Positions 1-10,851 of a stretch of 64,000 nucleotides of DNA are shown here, piece by piece. A model generated the notes under the pieces. That model did no database searches and was not told the origin of the DNA. It worked only from the letters and a program-made list of their open reading frames with translations. Source of the stretch: Pascua guehoae (taxonomy: Eukaryota > Basidiomycota > Tremellomycetes > Trichosporonales > Trichosporonaceae); NCBI GenBank assembly GCA_001600415.1, contig BCJX01000016.1:746646-810645 (forward strand), written 5' to 3'. Position 1 is the first letter of the stretch. Every line of letters begins with the position of its first letter. The position numbers were made by a program, and so were the translations under genes.

Positions 1-1222
1 GGAAGAGAATAGGGAGCTTGCCGGTGGAGGGTGACAGGCAGAGGGAGGGAGGAAGAGTGGCAAGCGCGAGTCGACAGGGTTTGTTGACGAGTAGGATGGG
101 TTGGGGGGCTATAGGCGGGGTTGGGAAGAGTCGGCGGCAGGTGGGCGGAGGGTCGTGGTCGAAGACGGCGGTGGGCTCGAGGGGTGTGGCACACCACAGG
201 CAGGCCGCATATCCACTAGTCCATGCCGTTCTGAGACGTGTTGGTGAAGACGAGGAGAACGGTCGGTGCTGTGGAGACACCTTTGTGACCCACGAGACCC
301 ACTTGCCCACTTGCAACCACTGGGCCACTGGCCTGTAGCCTCTGGTCGTCGGTCCGGCCTCGGGCGTTGGGGATGGCGTACGGAGGTTGGTTGTCGGTGG
401 CATACAGTGAGACCGGGCTGCCACTCGGCCGTTGTGAACAACCCCTGGCGTTGGCCCGGTAATGCCCTCCAACGCGGGGATTATGCCAGGAGGACGCCAG
501 GAGTACCAGGAGTACGTCGGGAGCTGCAGTCGCAAGTGTTCTTGCAGTGATGCTCCCCGTCTGCGTCGTGCGCTCCCGTCGTGCTCACTCGAGTGCACAC
601 GCTCATTGCCCCACTAAAGTGCTTCACTGGGTGCTTCACTGCGCCGCATGGCTGCGTCCTGCCCTGCGTCTGATATCTGACGCCCTCGGGCTGGGCAGCT
701 CGTGAGCGGTGCTTCGGGGAGTGGACCACAATGGCCTCCACCCTTTGCACTTTTACGCTTGCCACCCCCCTCCTGCTTTGAACAAACACTGTGCTGTCTC
801 GCACAAGTGAATTCATGTCTTTGTGGAGGTGCTTCTGGACGCTCAACGGTTGCCTCGTGTCGTTTTGCAGGTGGTTCTGGCCGCGCTGCCGGTACTGGGA
901 CACACCAGCAGTTGCCTGCTGTGTTGCACGCGACTCGGGCTTCAACTCTGCCTCTGCTGGTCTCTCTCTGGTCGACTCTGGCCTTGACTCTGGCCCCAGC
1001 TTACCTCTGGCCTTTGTTCTCGCCCCTGTTCGGTGCTCTGCTCTGCTTTGTGCTCTGGTCTACTCTGTGCTCTGGTCTGCTCTGTCCTCCGCTCCGTCCT
1101 CTACTCTGTCCTCTACTCTGCCCTTCTCTGTCCTCGATTCTGGCCCCGACTCTGGCCCCAGCTTGTTTGACCTCTCCGCACACCCCCTTTCTATCCTACC
1201 GCACACAACCCACTGACACCAG
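1..1222. other. no recognisable gene; CT-rich low-complexity sequence upstream of the ELP4 exon
   Basis: I see no convincing coding sequence here on either strand. From about 940 to 1165 the plus strand is an imperfect CT-rich repeat built on CTCTG and CTCTGGCC. The stretch ends in CACTGACACCAG at 1211-1222, a strong branch site plus 3' splice site for the ELP4 exon. Part or all of it may therefore be an unusually long ELP4 intron, but no exon for the Elp4 N-terminal half was found. Confidence 0.6.
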
Positions 1223-2634
1223 GCCGCTCCTCCCTCGCCGCCAACGTCGTCCTCCCGACACCCACACGCGAGGCGCTCGAACGCGACGGCCGCATCGTCT
1301 ACCTGGACCCTAGCGCCGAGCTCGGCGACGCGAGCGTCGACACGGCCCTCGCCGCCATTGCCAAAGTCCTCGACGCTCCCGTCTCCACCGGCCCGGGGTC
1401 ATCCCCCACGCCCGCGTCCTCATTCGTGACGCGCATCATCCTCCCCGACGTCGGCGGGCCCGAGTGGCCGCTCTCGCCCGCGGCGCTGCGCCGCCTCCTC
1501 CTCGGTGTGCGCTCTTTGATCCGCCCGCGCCCCGCGACCGCCGTCGTGACCCTCCCGCCGCGCCTGTCGTCGCCGACGTCGCCCAACTCGACATGGGTCG
1601 CGTCCCTCGCGCACCTCTCCGACGCGTGCCTCACGCTCCAGGGCTTTGGCGCCGACCCTGCCCTCGCCGCGGCGTACGCGCCCGCCCACGGCCTGCTCAC
1701 CCCACACGCCCTGCCCAACACACACACCCTCGTGGCGCCCGCGGTGCGCCACTCGGCGCTCCTCGGCCTCGGCGGCGCGAGCGCCGGCGAGAACAATCTC
1801 GGGTTCAGGCTCAAGCGCAAGCGCTTTGTCGTCGAGACGGTCCATCTGGGCATCGAGGGCGGGACGGGCGAGCGGCGCACCGCGCCCGTGGTGTCGACCG
1901 CGTCGGCGCCCGCGACGTCGTCGGGCCCGACCGAGGGCGTTGAGGGCGTGGACCGTGGCCTCGCAAAGGTCTCTCTCGAGCCCAAGTCGACACCAACCAA
2001 CCCCACCGGCTCGACTACTTTGTCCACGACGCCCGCGACCCAACCCCCCAAGGCACGCGCGAAGCGCTCAGTCCGCTTCGGCGCCGACCCCGAGCTCGCC
2101 GACGGCGCGACCATCGAATCCACCGCCGCCGCGCACGCAAACCACACGCACGCGCCAGGGTGCGGACACGACCACTCGCCAGAGCACGTGCACTGGAAGT
2201 CGCCCATGCCGAGCAGGCACGGCAGCGGCGAGGTGCCCCGTGTGCGTGCAGGGAGTGGGAGCGGGGTAAGGGTGGCCGTGTCGGCGGGCACGGGCGTGAG
2301 CGGGAACGCGAGCGCGGGCGGGAATGCCAAGGATACACACGTCGCTAGCAAAGACGGCTCGGCGTCATCCACACCTGCCTCCACTCCTTCCTCGGCCTCG
2401 GCTTCCGCCTCGGCCTCCTCGGCCAAACCCATCCGCCACCGGAGCATCCACATTGGCAACCCCGACTCGGACGGCACGTCCCCCGCCGCCCACGCGGGCC
2501 ACCACCACGCCCCCGGACAGGGCCACGAGCACGCCAATGGCGACGTGCACTGGAAGACGGTCGCGCCGGGGCCCGCGGCGCGGAAGAGCGTGGGGGCCGA
2601 GTTGCATGAGCGGCCCGAATTGTTTGAGTTTTAG
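1223..2634 (+). CDS. ELP4: Elongator complex protein 4 (PAXNEB family), 3' part
   Basis: Elp4 is a RecA-like subunit of the Elp456 ring of Elongator, which works in tRNA wobble-uridine modification. The exon opens after a CTGAC-ACCAG acceptor. It reads through an Elp4-type core with VTRIILPDVGGPEW near its start and the hallmark LGFRLKRKRFVVETVHL further on. It ends in LHERPELFEF, the acidic-aromatic ending common in fungal Elp4 proteins. About 470 residues are encoded here. The N-terminal half of the RecA fold (about 150 residues) is not visible in the 1.2 kb upstream, so the gene is incomplete in this window. The C-terminal extension is unusual: it holds two copies of a His-rich motif, HTHAPGCGHDH and HHHAPGQGHEH, each followed by VHWK. 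Identity is firm; the 5' structure is unresolved. Confidence 0.85.
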
Positions 2635-3571
2635 GCGGGGAGTGGGGTGTGGAATGGAGTAGGTTGTGGAGTACGGTGGGTGTGGAGAGGGAGGGGGGTG
2701 GGTGTCGAGTGTGAGGTTGGGCGTTGTGGATGAGTGTGGCGGTATCGACTGTGGCTTGCGTCTTGTTGGCATTGTTTGGGCGAGTGGGAGGCTTGGGGCT
2801 GTAGGCGGTGACGAGCGAGGTCGTCGGCGGGCAGGGTGGGCCGTATGCGTAACGAGAACGAGTAGTAAAATCACACCATTGCAGTCTCGAGTCGCGGCAT
2901 CAGAAAACACTTGACATGTAACACGGGTAGAGTGGCTACGAATGCATCGAGGATGGATACTGTCGCAAGGCAAGATCCGAGTCTTTGAGTCAAGCATCCC
3001 ACAGGACCTGACCTGGAGGCACTTGCACTTCTGTCTGCTGTAGTATATGCCTGCCAATCCCACCTCGTCCTAGAGCGCCACTCAGTCCCAGACCTCTCAT
3101 GCCAGCCCCGCGGCACCTCGTGAATACACCAGGCCAATGCATGTCGTACAAAGTATGATCCAAATCGCGGCTCGAGCCCATCATACACATTTTTAGTCGT
3201 GACAAGTGTGCGTCGCAGCGAGGCAGTGTGCTGCCCGCGCGCGCGTTTCGTGCAGGTTTCGTTCAAGTGCGTTGTGTGTGTTTTTTTCGTATGCTTGTGT
3301 CGATTCCGTCGCCGTCGCTTCCGTGAAAACTCGCTTTTGTGGAGGGGTGGGTGGAGAGAGGTGGGTGAGAGTGGTGGGTACGTCGTGCCCGATAACAGTC
3401 GTTGGGTCGTAGAGGGGACAGTCTAGTTGTGGACAAAGTGTTGATGCCAATGCTGGAAATGGTGTGGTCGTCTTCTACACTCGTTCGCCAGCGCCACGCC
3501 GTTCGCCAGCTTCACGCCACTCAAGCCTCCCTGTCGTCGCGAGCTAGCACCCGGTACCCAGTACCCAGCAC
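2635..3571. other. convergent intergenic stretch, no gene seen
   Basis: This lies between the 3' ends of ELP4 (+) and the hypothetical gene on the minus strand. The open frames here are short, overlap one another and show no family signature. The sequence just after ELP4 is G/T-rich (for example GGGTGTGGAG), as expected for a 3' untranslated region. Confidence 0.5.
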
Positions 3572-5317
3572 TCAGTACTCGCGCGGCACGATGGGGCGCC
3601 CGCGGCGCTTGCGTGCCGTGGGCGTGAGCGAGCCGAGGCCAATGTGCTTGTACACGACGCCGTCTGCGGTCTCGCGTGTGCTCGTGCTCGCGTCGCGGGG
3701 GCGGCGGGTACGGCGGCGCGGGCGGCCGCGCTCGTGCGTCGAAATGGTCGGTGACGACGAGGCCGGGCGGCGGCTGTGGGTGGACGACGACGCCGCACGA
3801 GGAGGAGCGCGCTTGGATTTACCCTTGCCCTTGCGGTCGAGGTCGGGGCCCGGGCCGGGGACGGGGCTTGGATCTGGGCCGAGCTCTTCAGCGACAGACA
3901 AGGGCGTAACGGGAGTGACGGGGAGGGTGGCGGTGGAAAAGCCGGAAAAGCCAGGAAAGCCCGGGGCTTCGGATACTTCGGGAATGACATCGGTCGAGAG
4001 CGAGGGCGAGCGCGTGCCGAGGCCCGGTGTGGGGAGGGTCGAGGCGGTGGGCGAGTGGGCGACCGACTGCGCGGGCGAGTGCGACGGCGACGTGGTGACG
4101 GGGGCTGGGTTGTGGTCGACCTCGGCGTCGGCGAGGTAGTCGCTGCTGGCGTTCATGGGGAACGGGTACGGCGAGGGTGGTGGCAGCGCCACGCGACGCG
4201 CGACGATACTGCTGCTGTTGTCTTCAAACTCGTCTTCGGAATCAGATCCAAAGTTGAACAGCATGTGCGCGACCCCGCGCCCAATCTGCGCTTGTGTCCG
4301 GATGGGTGGAACGTGGACGTGGCTCAGCGCTGACCCCGCGCTGAGGCGGCGGCGGCGCGCAGTCGCAAACGACGCAGGGGACGGGAAGCCACCAACGGAC
4401 GCGGCCAGAGCAGCAGAGTGCGGTGGTGTTGGCGGGATCACGGACGGCATAATGGTCGCGGCCGTGTCGGTGCTCGCGGATGCGGCGCCGGCGTCAAAAT
4501 GCACGCGCGACAGGGTCGAACGTCGTGAACGTGAGTCGGAGGGTGACGAGCGGATATCTTGTGCGCTGATGCTGCCGTATGTTGGTGGTGGGAGGGTGAC
4601 TTTGCACATGCGGCTGCGGGGATTAGCATTCCGCACGCCGCACGAGGCCCTCGCACCCGGTCCCAGGATGAAACGCTAGTACGCCGAGCATGGTGAAACG
4701 CGACCCCGCGGACGAGTCCACCCCCGGCTCATTTTTTGCGAGCAGTCGGAGCATGCGAGTGGGACGACAGCAGGCTACACAGTGGCTAGCCGTTGCCGCC
4801 TGCACCCCGCCAGACTGCCCGGCATGGCCACCTCTCATGCTATCGGCGCCACATTCACCCATCTCGGCGCCACATCCACACCCAGACCTACTCACCTGCA
4901 ATAAGCACTTGCCAACCCCTGCTGCCTCCCGAGCATCTCCTTTCGTCGCTGCTCCTCTGCCGCCTCGAGCGCCGCGCGCTCGCGCTCGGGCCCCGAAGCG
5001 GAAGAGACGGGGAACTCGGCGTCGTCGGTATGCCGCATCGAGTGGCGCAGAGGTGTGAGGGGCGATTGTGGCTCTGGATCTGGACCGCGGCCAAAGAGCG
5101 CAGCGGCGAGGGTGTTAAGGGGTCGTGGGAGGGCGCGGGGTGGGGAGGTGATTGGGCTTGGGGAGTCGGCGAGGAGCGGTTCATGCTCAGGCTGGGTGTG
5201 AGTAAGAGCTCCGGGAGGAGGCCGGTGGTGAGGACAGGCATGCAGGCATGGCGGATTGGGTGGCGTGTGGCAATCATCGCAATCATCGGCCCAATGTCCA
5301 AGATCCGCTCGCATCAT
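3572..5317 (-). CDS. hypothetical Ser/Pro-rich protein with AT-hook-like motifs
   Basis: No family is recognised. Two exons are proposed, in minus-strand order 5317-4896 and 4613-3572. The donor is TGCAG|GTGAGT at 4895. The acceptor is GCTAATCCCCGCAG, ending at 4614. The phase-2 junction keeps the frame open, giving about 487 residues if the ATG at 5317 is used. The first exon ends in a charged helix-like segment (ERERAALEAAEEQRRKEML). The second begins MCKVTLPPPTYGSIS, has an acidic patch FGSDSEDEFEDNSSS, and is then Ser/Pro/Thr-rich. The basic C-terminus carries two RGRP cores (ERGRPRRRTRR and KRRGRPIVP), as in AT-hooks, which suggests a nuclear DNA-associated protein; that is inference. 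The start is uncertain: an acceptor-like site near 5193 could mean an upstream exon. Confidence 0.5.
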
Positions 5318-6444
5318 GGCACGCTGTTCCGGCTGCCGACACCCCCACCACTACGTCCGGCATCGGCCGCTCACGCCACTTACATCGCTTGGGGCCCATA
5401 GGCCGCAGAGGCACGAGAGCCAGCTCATTGCGGACCAGCGTTGCGTTGGTGTGTCGAGTTGGGTGTTGGTGTGTGGCGCGCGGTGGCACCTTTTCTTTTA
5501 AAGAGTGGTCAAATGAGGGTCCCTTTGGGGGGACGGTGGTGAACGAGTGGTGGCGGTTGGAGTGAGAATAAGATGGCAAAGAAGAAGAGTCGGGGGTGGA
5601 GAAGAGGAGAGGGGGAGACAGGTTGAGAGAGGAGAGGGGAGAGAGGAGAGGGGAGGGGAGAGGGGAGAGGATGGGTCAATGGCGAAAGTGAGAGCAAGCG
5701 ATAGCTCGTGGATGCGAAGAATGACCAACTCGATGGATGCGAATGCTGATGTGATCCGTCGATGCGATGAGCGGATACCGAGGGGGGAGGGGAGGGGGGG
5801 AGGAACTGTGCGACGGTGTGACGGTGCTGGTGCCACGGTGGGTGGTGGGTCCTGCGGTGCCTCGTCGAGACGTGGGACGGCGCGAGCGGGGCGGGGTAGC
5901 GGGACGGGAGGGGGAGGTGAGGGGGAGGAGGGGAGGACAAGGGGGGAAGGGGCGGACAAAGCGTGGGCGACGCGCGTGCGGATCGCGATGGGCGTGCGTG
6001 GTGCGAAAGCGCGGCTACGAGGCCGGCGGCTGATGAGGTGTGTCGATGGGCAAAGTGTGTAGACGGCCAACAGAGGTGATGGTCGTCGTCGTTTTCTTGC
6101 TTTGTAGTCGTCGTCGTCAGTATGTCGAGTCGACGAGATTTCAACGAGTTTCTAGATGTGCAGACGTCGATGAGCCCGCTCAACGCGCTCTGTCGTGCAC
6201 TGGTAAATGAATGAATGGAGGAAGCGAACAGAACAAAGTGTAAGTGGGGGGTAGGTAGTGGTGATGGCGCTGCGGGTGCTCCCTCCTGGTGGTGCGACCC
6301 CAAAGGCGGCCCATGCGCCCCGGAGCGAGGCGGCTGAGGGAGGGCAAAGACGAGTGGACAAGTGGGTGGGTGGGTGGGTGCGAAGAGCAGAATAGTGGTC
6401 TGACGGGTGGGTAGGCGGCTAGGCGGATGGGTGTGAGGGCGAAA

Positions 6445-6483
6445 CGTCCCACGTCCCACGTCCCACGTCCCACGTCCCACGTC
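6445..6483. repeat. 7-bp tandem repeat (CGTCCCA)n
   Basis: About five and a half head-to-tail copies of CGTCCCA, followed by decayed variants (CGCCATGTC) to about 6510. Confidence 0.9.
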
Positions 6484-7417
6484 GCCATGTCGCCATGTCC
6501 CACGTCCCGTGTTCCATGTCCGACCACCCCGACCGCCGGGGTGCCCGGTGCCCCGCACAGCACCCCACATGGCGTGGACGCCAAGCCGTCTACGCCTCGA
6601 CGCCTTGACGCCCCCGCGTGCAGGCGCAGTCGCAGTCACCCGTGGCCGTTGCGGGAGACACTGTGCCGCGGCGCATTGTCCAAGGGGGAGCAGAGGGTGC
6701 AAGGGTTGTTGAGGGGTGACTGGTGCACGGTGGACCTCATGTAATCGGGGGGATTGGCAAGAAGCAAGGCAGGTGTGCAGGGTAGCAATGGCAGGGCAAA
6801 GAGTAGAGGGAGAGGGAGAGGGAGAGTACAGTAGTAGAGGGAGGAGAGCGAGGAGAGAGAGAGAGTAGAGTAGAGGGAGGGAAGGAGGCAGTAGGGAGCA
6901 ATGGTCGCTGCGCACGGGGCACCGAGGGTGACGGCGCATTGCATGGTCCCACCATGTGTCAGGGAACAAACGAGTACGAGTGGTGGGTCGACGAGTGAGT
7001 GAACAAGTCAACAAGTCAACCAATGGGGCTCGACGTGGATTGTCCGAGAAAGTCGACTCTCACCCTCTCACCCTCTCTCGGCGTCCCCGTATGACATGAC
7101 GGTCGTCGTTTGGCTCCGACTCCGGCCCCTTCCGTGTCCGTTTGTGTCGCGTGTCGGCCTGCGTCACGCCTGTCCGATGTACCACAGAGCACCGAATGGG
7201 GCGGTCCATGCGCACGGAAAAGTGGCTCTTGGTTTCGGAATGCACGGGACGCCGGCCAGGGGCCAAGGCGACGGACAGGGAAGGGGAAAAAAGGTCAACT
7301 ATTAATCGTCCTGTAGCTTGTACTGTAGCCGATAATCAATGGACAAGCAAGAAAGGGCAAAGAGGGAGGCAACGAGGGAGGGGAGGGAGGGGCGGACGGT
7401 CATGAGGCGCAGCAGAC

Positions 7418-7467
7418 ATCAGGCATCAGGCATCAGGCATCAGGCATCAGGCATCAGGCATCAGGCA
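7418..7467. repeat. 7-bp tandem repeat (ATCAGGC)n
   Basis: About seven near-perfect copies of ATCAGGC in a gene-free stretch. The unit length is the same as in the arrays at 6445 and 15144, but the unit sequence differs. Confidence 0.9.
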
Positions 7468-9605
7468 CCAACCCCCTCCCTGGTCCCACAAGAGGCCCGA
7501 GGTGTCGTGTCGTGTTTTGCCAAGACACCGTGATTATCGATTCACTACTAGTCGAAACATTGTTATTCTTCTTCACGGTTGGTTTTTCCGTTGCATGCTT
7601 GGCTGCCTTGGCTACTGGCGACCAGTGGCCCGTGGCCCGTGGCCAGGTTGCGGGTTGCATGGCTTGTGGCTCCTGGGCATGGCCGTCAGCGAGTATGAAT
7701 GAACGAGGACCAGTCAGATTGTCGACAGGACGAGTGCCAACAAGACAATGAGCAAGGCACAGCACAGCATGCACAGCAAATGGTACCTCGGATCCCAAGA
7801 GAACGAGTAAGAGTGCACACGGTTGGCGTGTTGCACAAGATGATGAGAATGGGCGCATGCATTCTACTGTAGTCGACACCCACCAGCCACCACGGCACTG
7901 CCCATTCTGGGGCTTGACAAGAGTGTGGGAATGTGATCGATAAAGTGTTCCATCTTGCCTGGCGGGGACAAAAAAAAGCAGTCGAGATCGGGGTGTCACA
8001 GACTCCAGCCGCATGCCGCATGCTGCATCCTGTATGCTGCATGCTCGGACAATGCAACAATGATACCTGGCGTACCTGGCATGTCATGGTGGTCCTTGGC
8101 ACTGATGGGTACGATGAGTCCCGGCTTACCCGATTGCACACCACAGCACCCCTCTCATTCACCCCCGCACGCCCGCACACCCGCCCCTCGGCAACTCGCA
8201 ACGGGCTGCAGGCATCAGACATCGGACATCGGGGATAATCGACCGCACGATCCTCGTCACCCATTTTTTTCTTGTCTTTTCTTTTCTCAAGACAACACGC
8301 AAGCGGCGGCGTGCGTCAGGAACCACAGAGGTCGACCAGTCGACTGCGGACTGCATCAGCCAATGTCCTTGCCCTGTGTACGCCAGCACGCTCCTCGTAG
8401 CCAAGTGCCCGAGTATCGACGAGGACGGGCGCTCTGATCCTCTGATCCTCTGGCTCGGACACGTCGACCCGCGTCGGCCGTTGCTCACCGTCAGCTCGGG
8501 TCCCAGTCTGAGAATCAGAATCAGAATCCAAATCCACTCATCTACAGTCCAGTCCACTCATCCAACAATCCGATCTACCTCTCCACGTCTCCAACTCTCC
8601 AACCTGCTACTCGAATCCGTCACGCCAAACCCCAGCTTGTTGGCAGGTCTCACAAGGCAGGGGTCAGAAGCATCAGAATGTCTCAGGCAGGCCAGGCAAG
8701 TCAGGCCCGTCACAGTATCAGGTATCCAGTATCAGGTACATAGGTACCTACAGTATTCAGTATCACGTCTCAGCCACCGCCACCGCCACCGCCACCACAC
8801 GGCACCAAACCACACCACACTGCACCCGACGCCGGACTGTAGATACCGGCGCGTCGAGTGCACGCGTCAGCGTCAGCCCGACGAATCGAGGGATGCAGCA
8901 GGGCACTGACGAGACGACAGGTCACGAGACCGATATCGTCCAGGCACGCGGCAGGGTGGTAGGGCGGTAGGGTGGTAGGGTGGCGAGGTAGGGTGGCGAG
9001 GGGAGGGCGAGGGCGACGTCGGGGGGCGAGGACGAAGCAGATGTGCGGGTTGGACACCCGGCGCGGCCCGGCATGTCCGATCGCGGCGCGCCCCGGCCCG
9101 CCGGGGTGTGGAACCGCGAGGCTCGAGGGCGGCAGCGTCAGCAGTGAGCCGCTGGCCACTTCTCCAGTGATCCAGTGACGAACTTGAGGTTGGTCCCCGC
9201 AATGCCGCACAAAGTACCATGTAGACTGGGCGTCCGCGACCCGCGACCCGCGCATCACGGCGTCGCTCAGCTCGTACCCACCCCGTCTGCGTGCTCAGCT
9301 CATACCGAGCCATCTAAGTGCCCGGACCGCCCCCGTCCATTGCATTTCGCGGTGGGAGTGCTCCGCACCGGCCCGACACGGCGCGCGGGGCACGCGACGG
9401 CACGCGACGGCGCGCGGCACGGACAATGTCCCCCGCAAGTCTCGCAATCGCAAGGCCGCAGGGCGCAGGCCGCAAGGCGGTGCGTTGCACGCATACGTGC
9501 GCTGGATATGTCACATGTCACATGCTCCACGCCGCGCCGCCGGTTATCGCGCCCCAGGCGGGTATCAGGTCACGGGATCAGCGGGCGCGGTCCGGATCAG
9601 TCGAG

Positions 9606-9651
9606 GTCGACGAGGTCGAGAAGGTCGAGAAGGTCGAGAAGGTTGAGAAGG
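9606..9651. repeat. 9-bp tandem repeat (GTCGAGAAG)n
   Basis: About five copies of GTCGAGAAG. A second purine repeat built on GTCAGA and GGTCAGA follows at about 9716-9752. Confidence 0.85.
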
Positions 9652-10049
9652 TAGGAGGCGTATGGTGTCCGAGCGCCGAGGATGGAGGCGTATCACATGG
9701 GTACATGGATGAGGTCAGAGTCAGAGGTCAGAGTCAGAGTCAGAGGTCAGAGGATACCTCCACTGCACACGGTGTTGGCGCGAGGTTCGGACCACCGGCC
9801 GTCGGAGTGCGGCCGTCGGCTGGGTATTGGGAGCGTCAGCGCGAGGGGTCGTGCTGTACCAAAAGTGAGCTGCGAGCAGCGTCGATGACAGGAGATCAGA
9901 TGGTACTCGTGCGGGTGGGAACCAAACAAAGCGCAGTGTAAACAAAGCATGGCGGTTTTTTTTCTTTCGATTCTGGCCCGTTTGCTGATATTATTAATAA
10001 AGTCATCCTTATGAAATAACCCACCCCGCTCACTAAACCCCCCCACCCA

Positions 10050-10110
10050 ACGACCTAAACCCCTAAACCCCTAACCTCCACAACCTCCCTAACCCCCTAA
10101 CCCCTTAACA
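10050..10110. repeat. interstitial telomere-like C-strand tract
   Basis: The plus strand carries several degenerate CCCCTAA, CCCCCTAA and CCCTAA units within about 60 bases. Tremellomycete telomeres use TTAGGG(G)(G) repeats, so this looks like a short internal telomere-like tract. It lies about 0.55 kb upstream of the signal peptide peptidase start. It could instead be a telobox-type promoter element. Confidence 0.5.
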
Positions 10111-10613
10111 AGCTGTAGTTGCTGCTCGGCCAACTTGGGATTGGGAGTGGTTGACGGGTTGAATCTCGAAACAATTGTTGCTGGGTGTCCACTTTCGTAA
10201 TGGATGTCGCTAATAACATGCGCAGACTGGCCAGAACGGAAAAATCAGACCGGCCAGAATGGCCCAGTATCGCGGCTGGGGTCGCTTTCATGCGTTTCAT
10301 GTATGCGGCACAGTTGGGCCAAAAAGGCACCATTCAGCGGACAGCTTTTAATCGTCCCCGTGCTGGAATCGAACCTGTGGTCATTTTCCCCCATCCACCA
10401 GGGTGAGTGCAGCCAGCGCCAAGACGCCGCACGCGTGCCGCCACGTCGCGCCGCGCCGGGCGCCTCACCTGGTGCTCCACGAAACAAAAGATCCATCCAT
10501 CCATCTCCTCAACTACACAAACCAGCGGGCCCTCCCCCTTTCACCTCCTCACCCCTCCTCCCTCCTCGACACTCAACCCCCCCCCCCCGGGCCTCACCCA
10601 CCCCGGCGCCGTC

Positions 10614-10614
<1 letters not shown>

Positions 10615-10645
<31 letters not shown>
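10615..10645. repeat. homopolymer C tract (31 bases) in the 5' leader of the SPP gene
   Basis: An uninterrupted run of C ends about 20 bases before the start codon of the signal peptide peptidase gene. Such runs are prone to length error in sequencing. Confidence 0.9.
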
Positions 10646-10647
<2 letters not shown>

Positions 10648-10664
10648 CCACCACACTCCTTACC

Positions 10665-10811
10665 ATGTCCGCCGTCCTCGCCGCCTTCGTAACCCTAGGC
10701 GCCCAAGCCCTCCTCCCCATAACCCTCGGCTCGTTCAAGTCGCTCCGCACCCCCAAGGCGGTCCGTGCGCGCCGGCGCAAGGCACGGTTGGCGGACCGGA
10801 CACGTCTGCTG

Positions 10812-10851
<40 letters not shown>

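Larger units (their letters stand above)
5318..10614. other. gene-poor stretch with purine tracts and short tandem repeats
   Basis: No open frame here resembles a known protein, and the longest (minus strand, about 5509-7023) is driven by CT/GA base skew. GAGAGGGGAG-type purine tracts lie near 5590-5670 and 6790-6890. Three repeat arrays and a telomere-like tract are listed separately. A small gene or a non-coding RNA without a recognisable signature cannot be excluded. Confidence 0.5.
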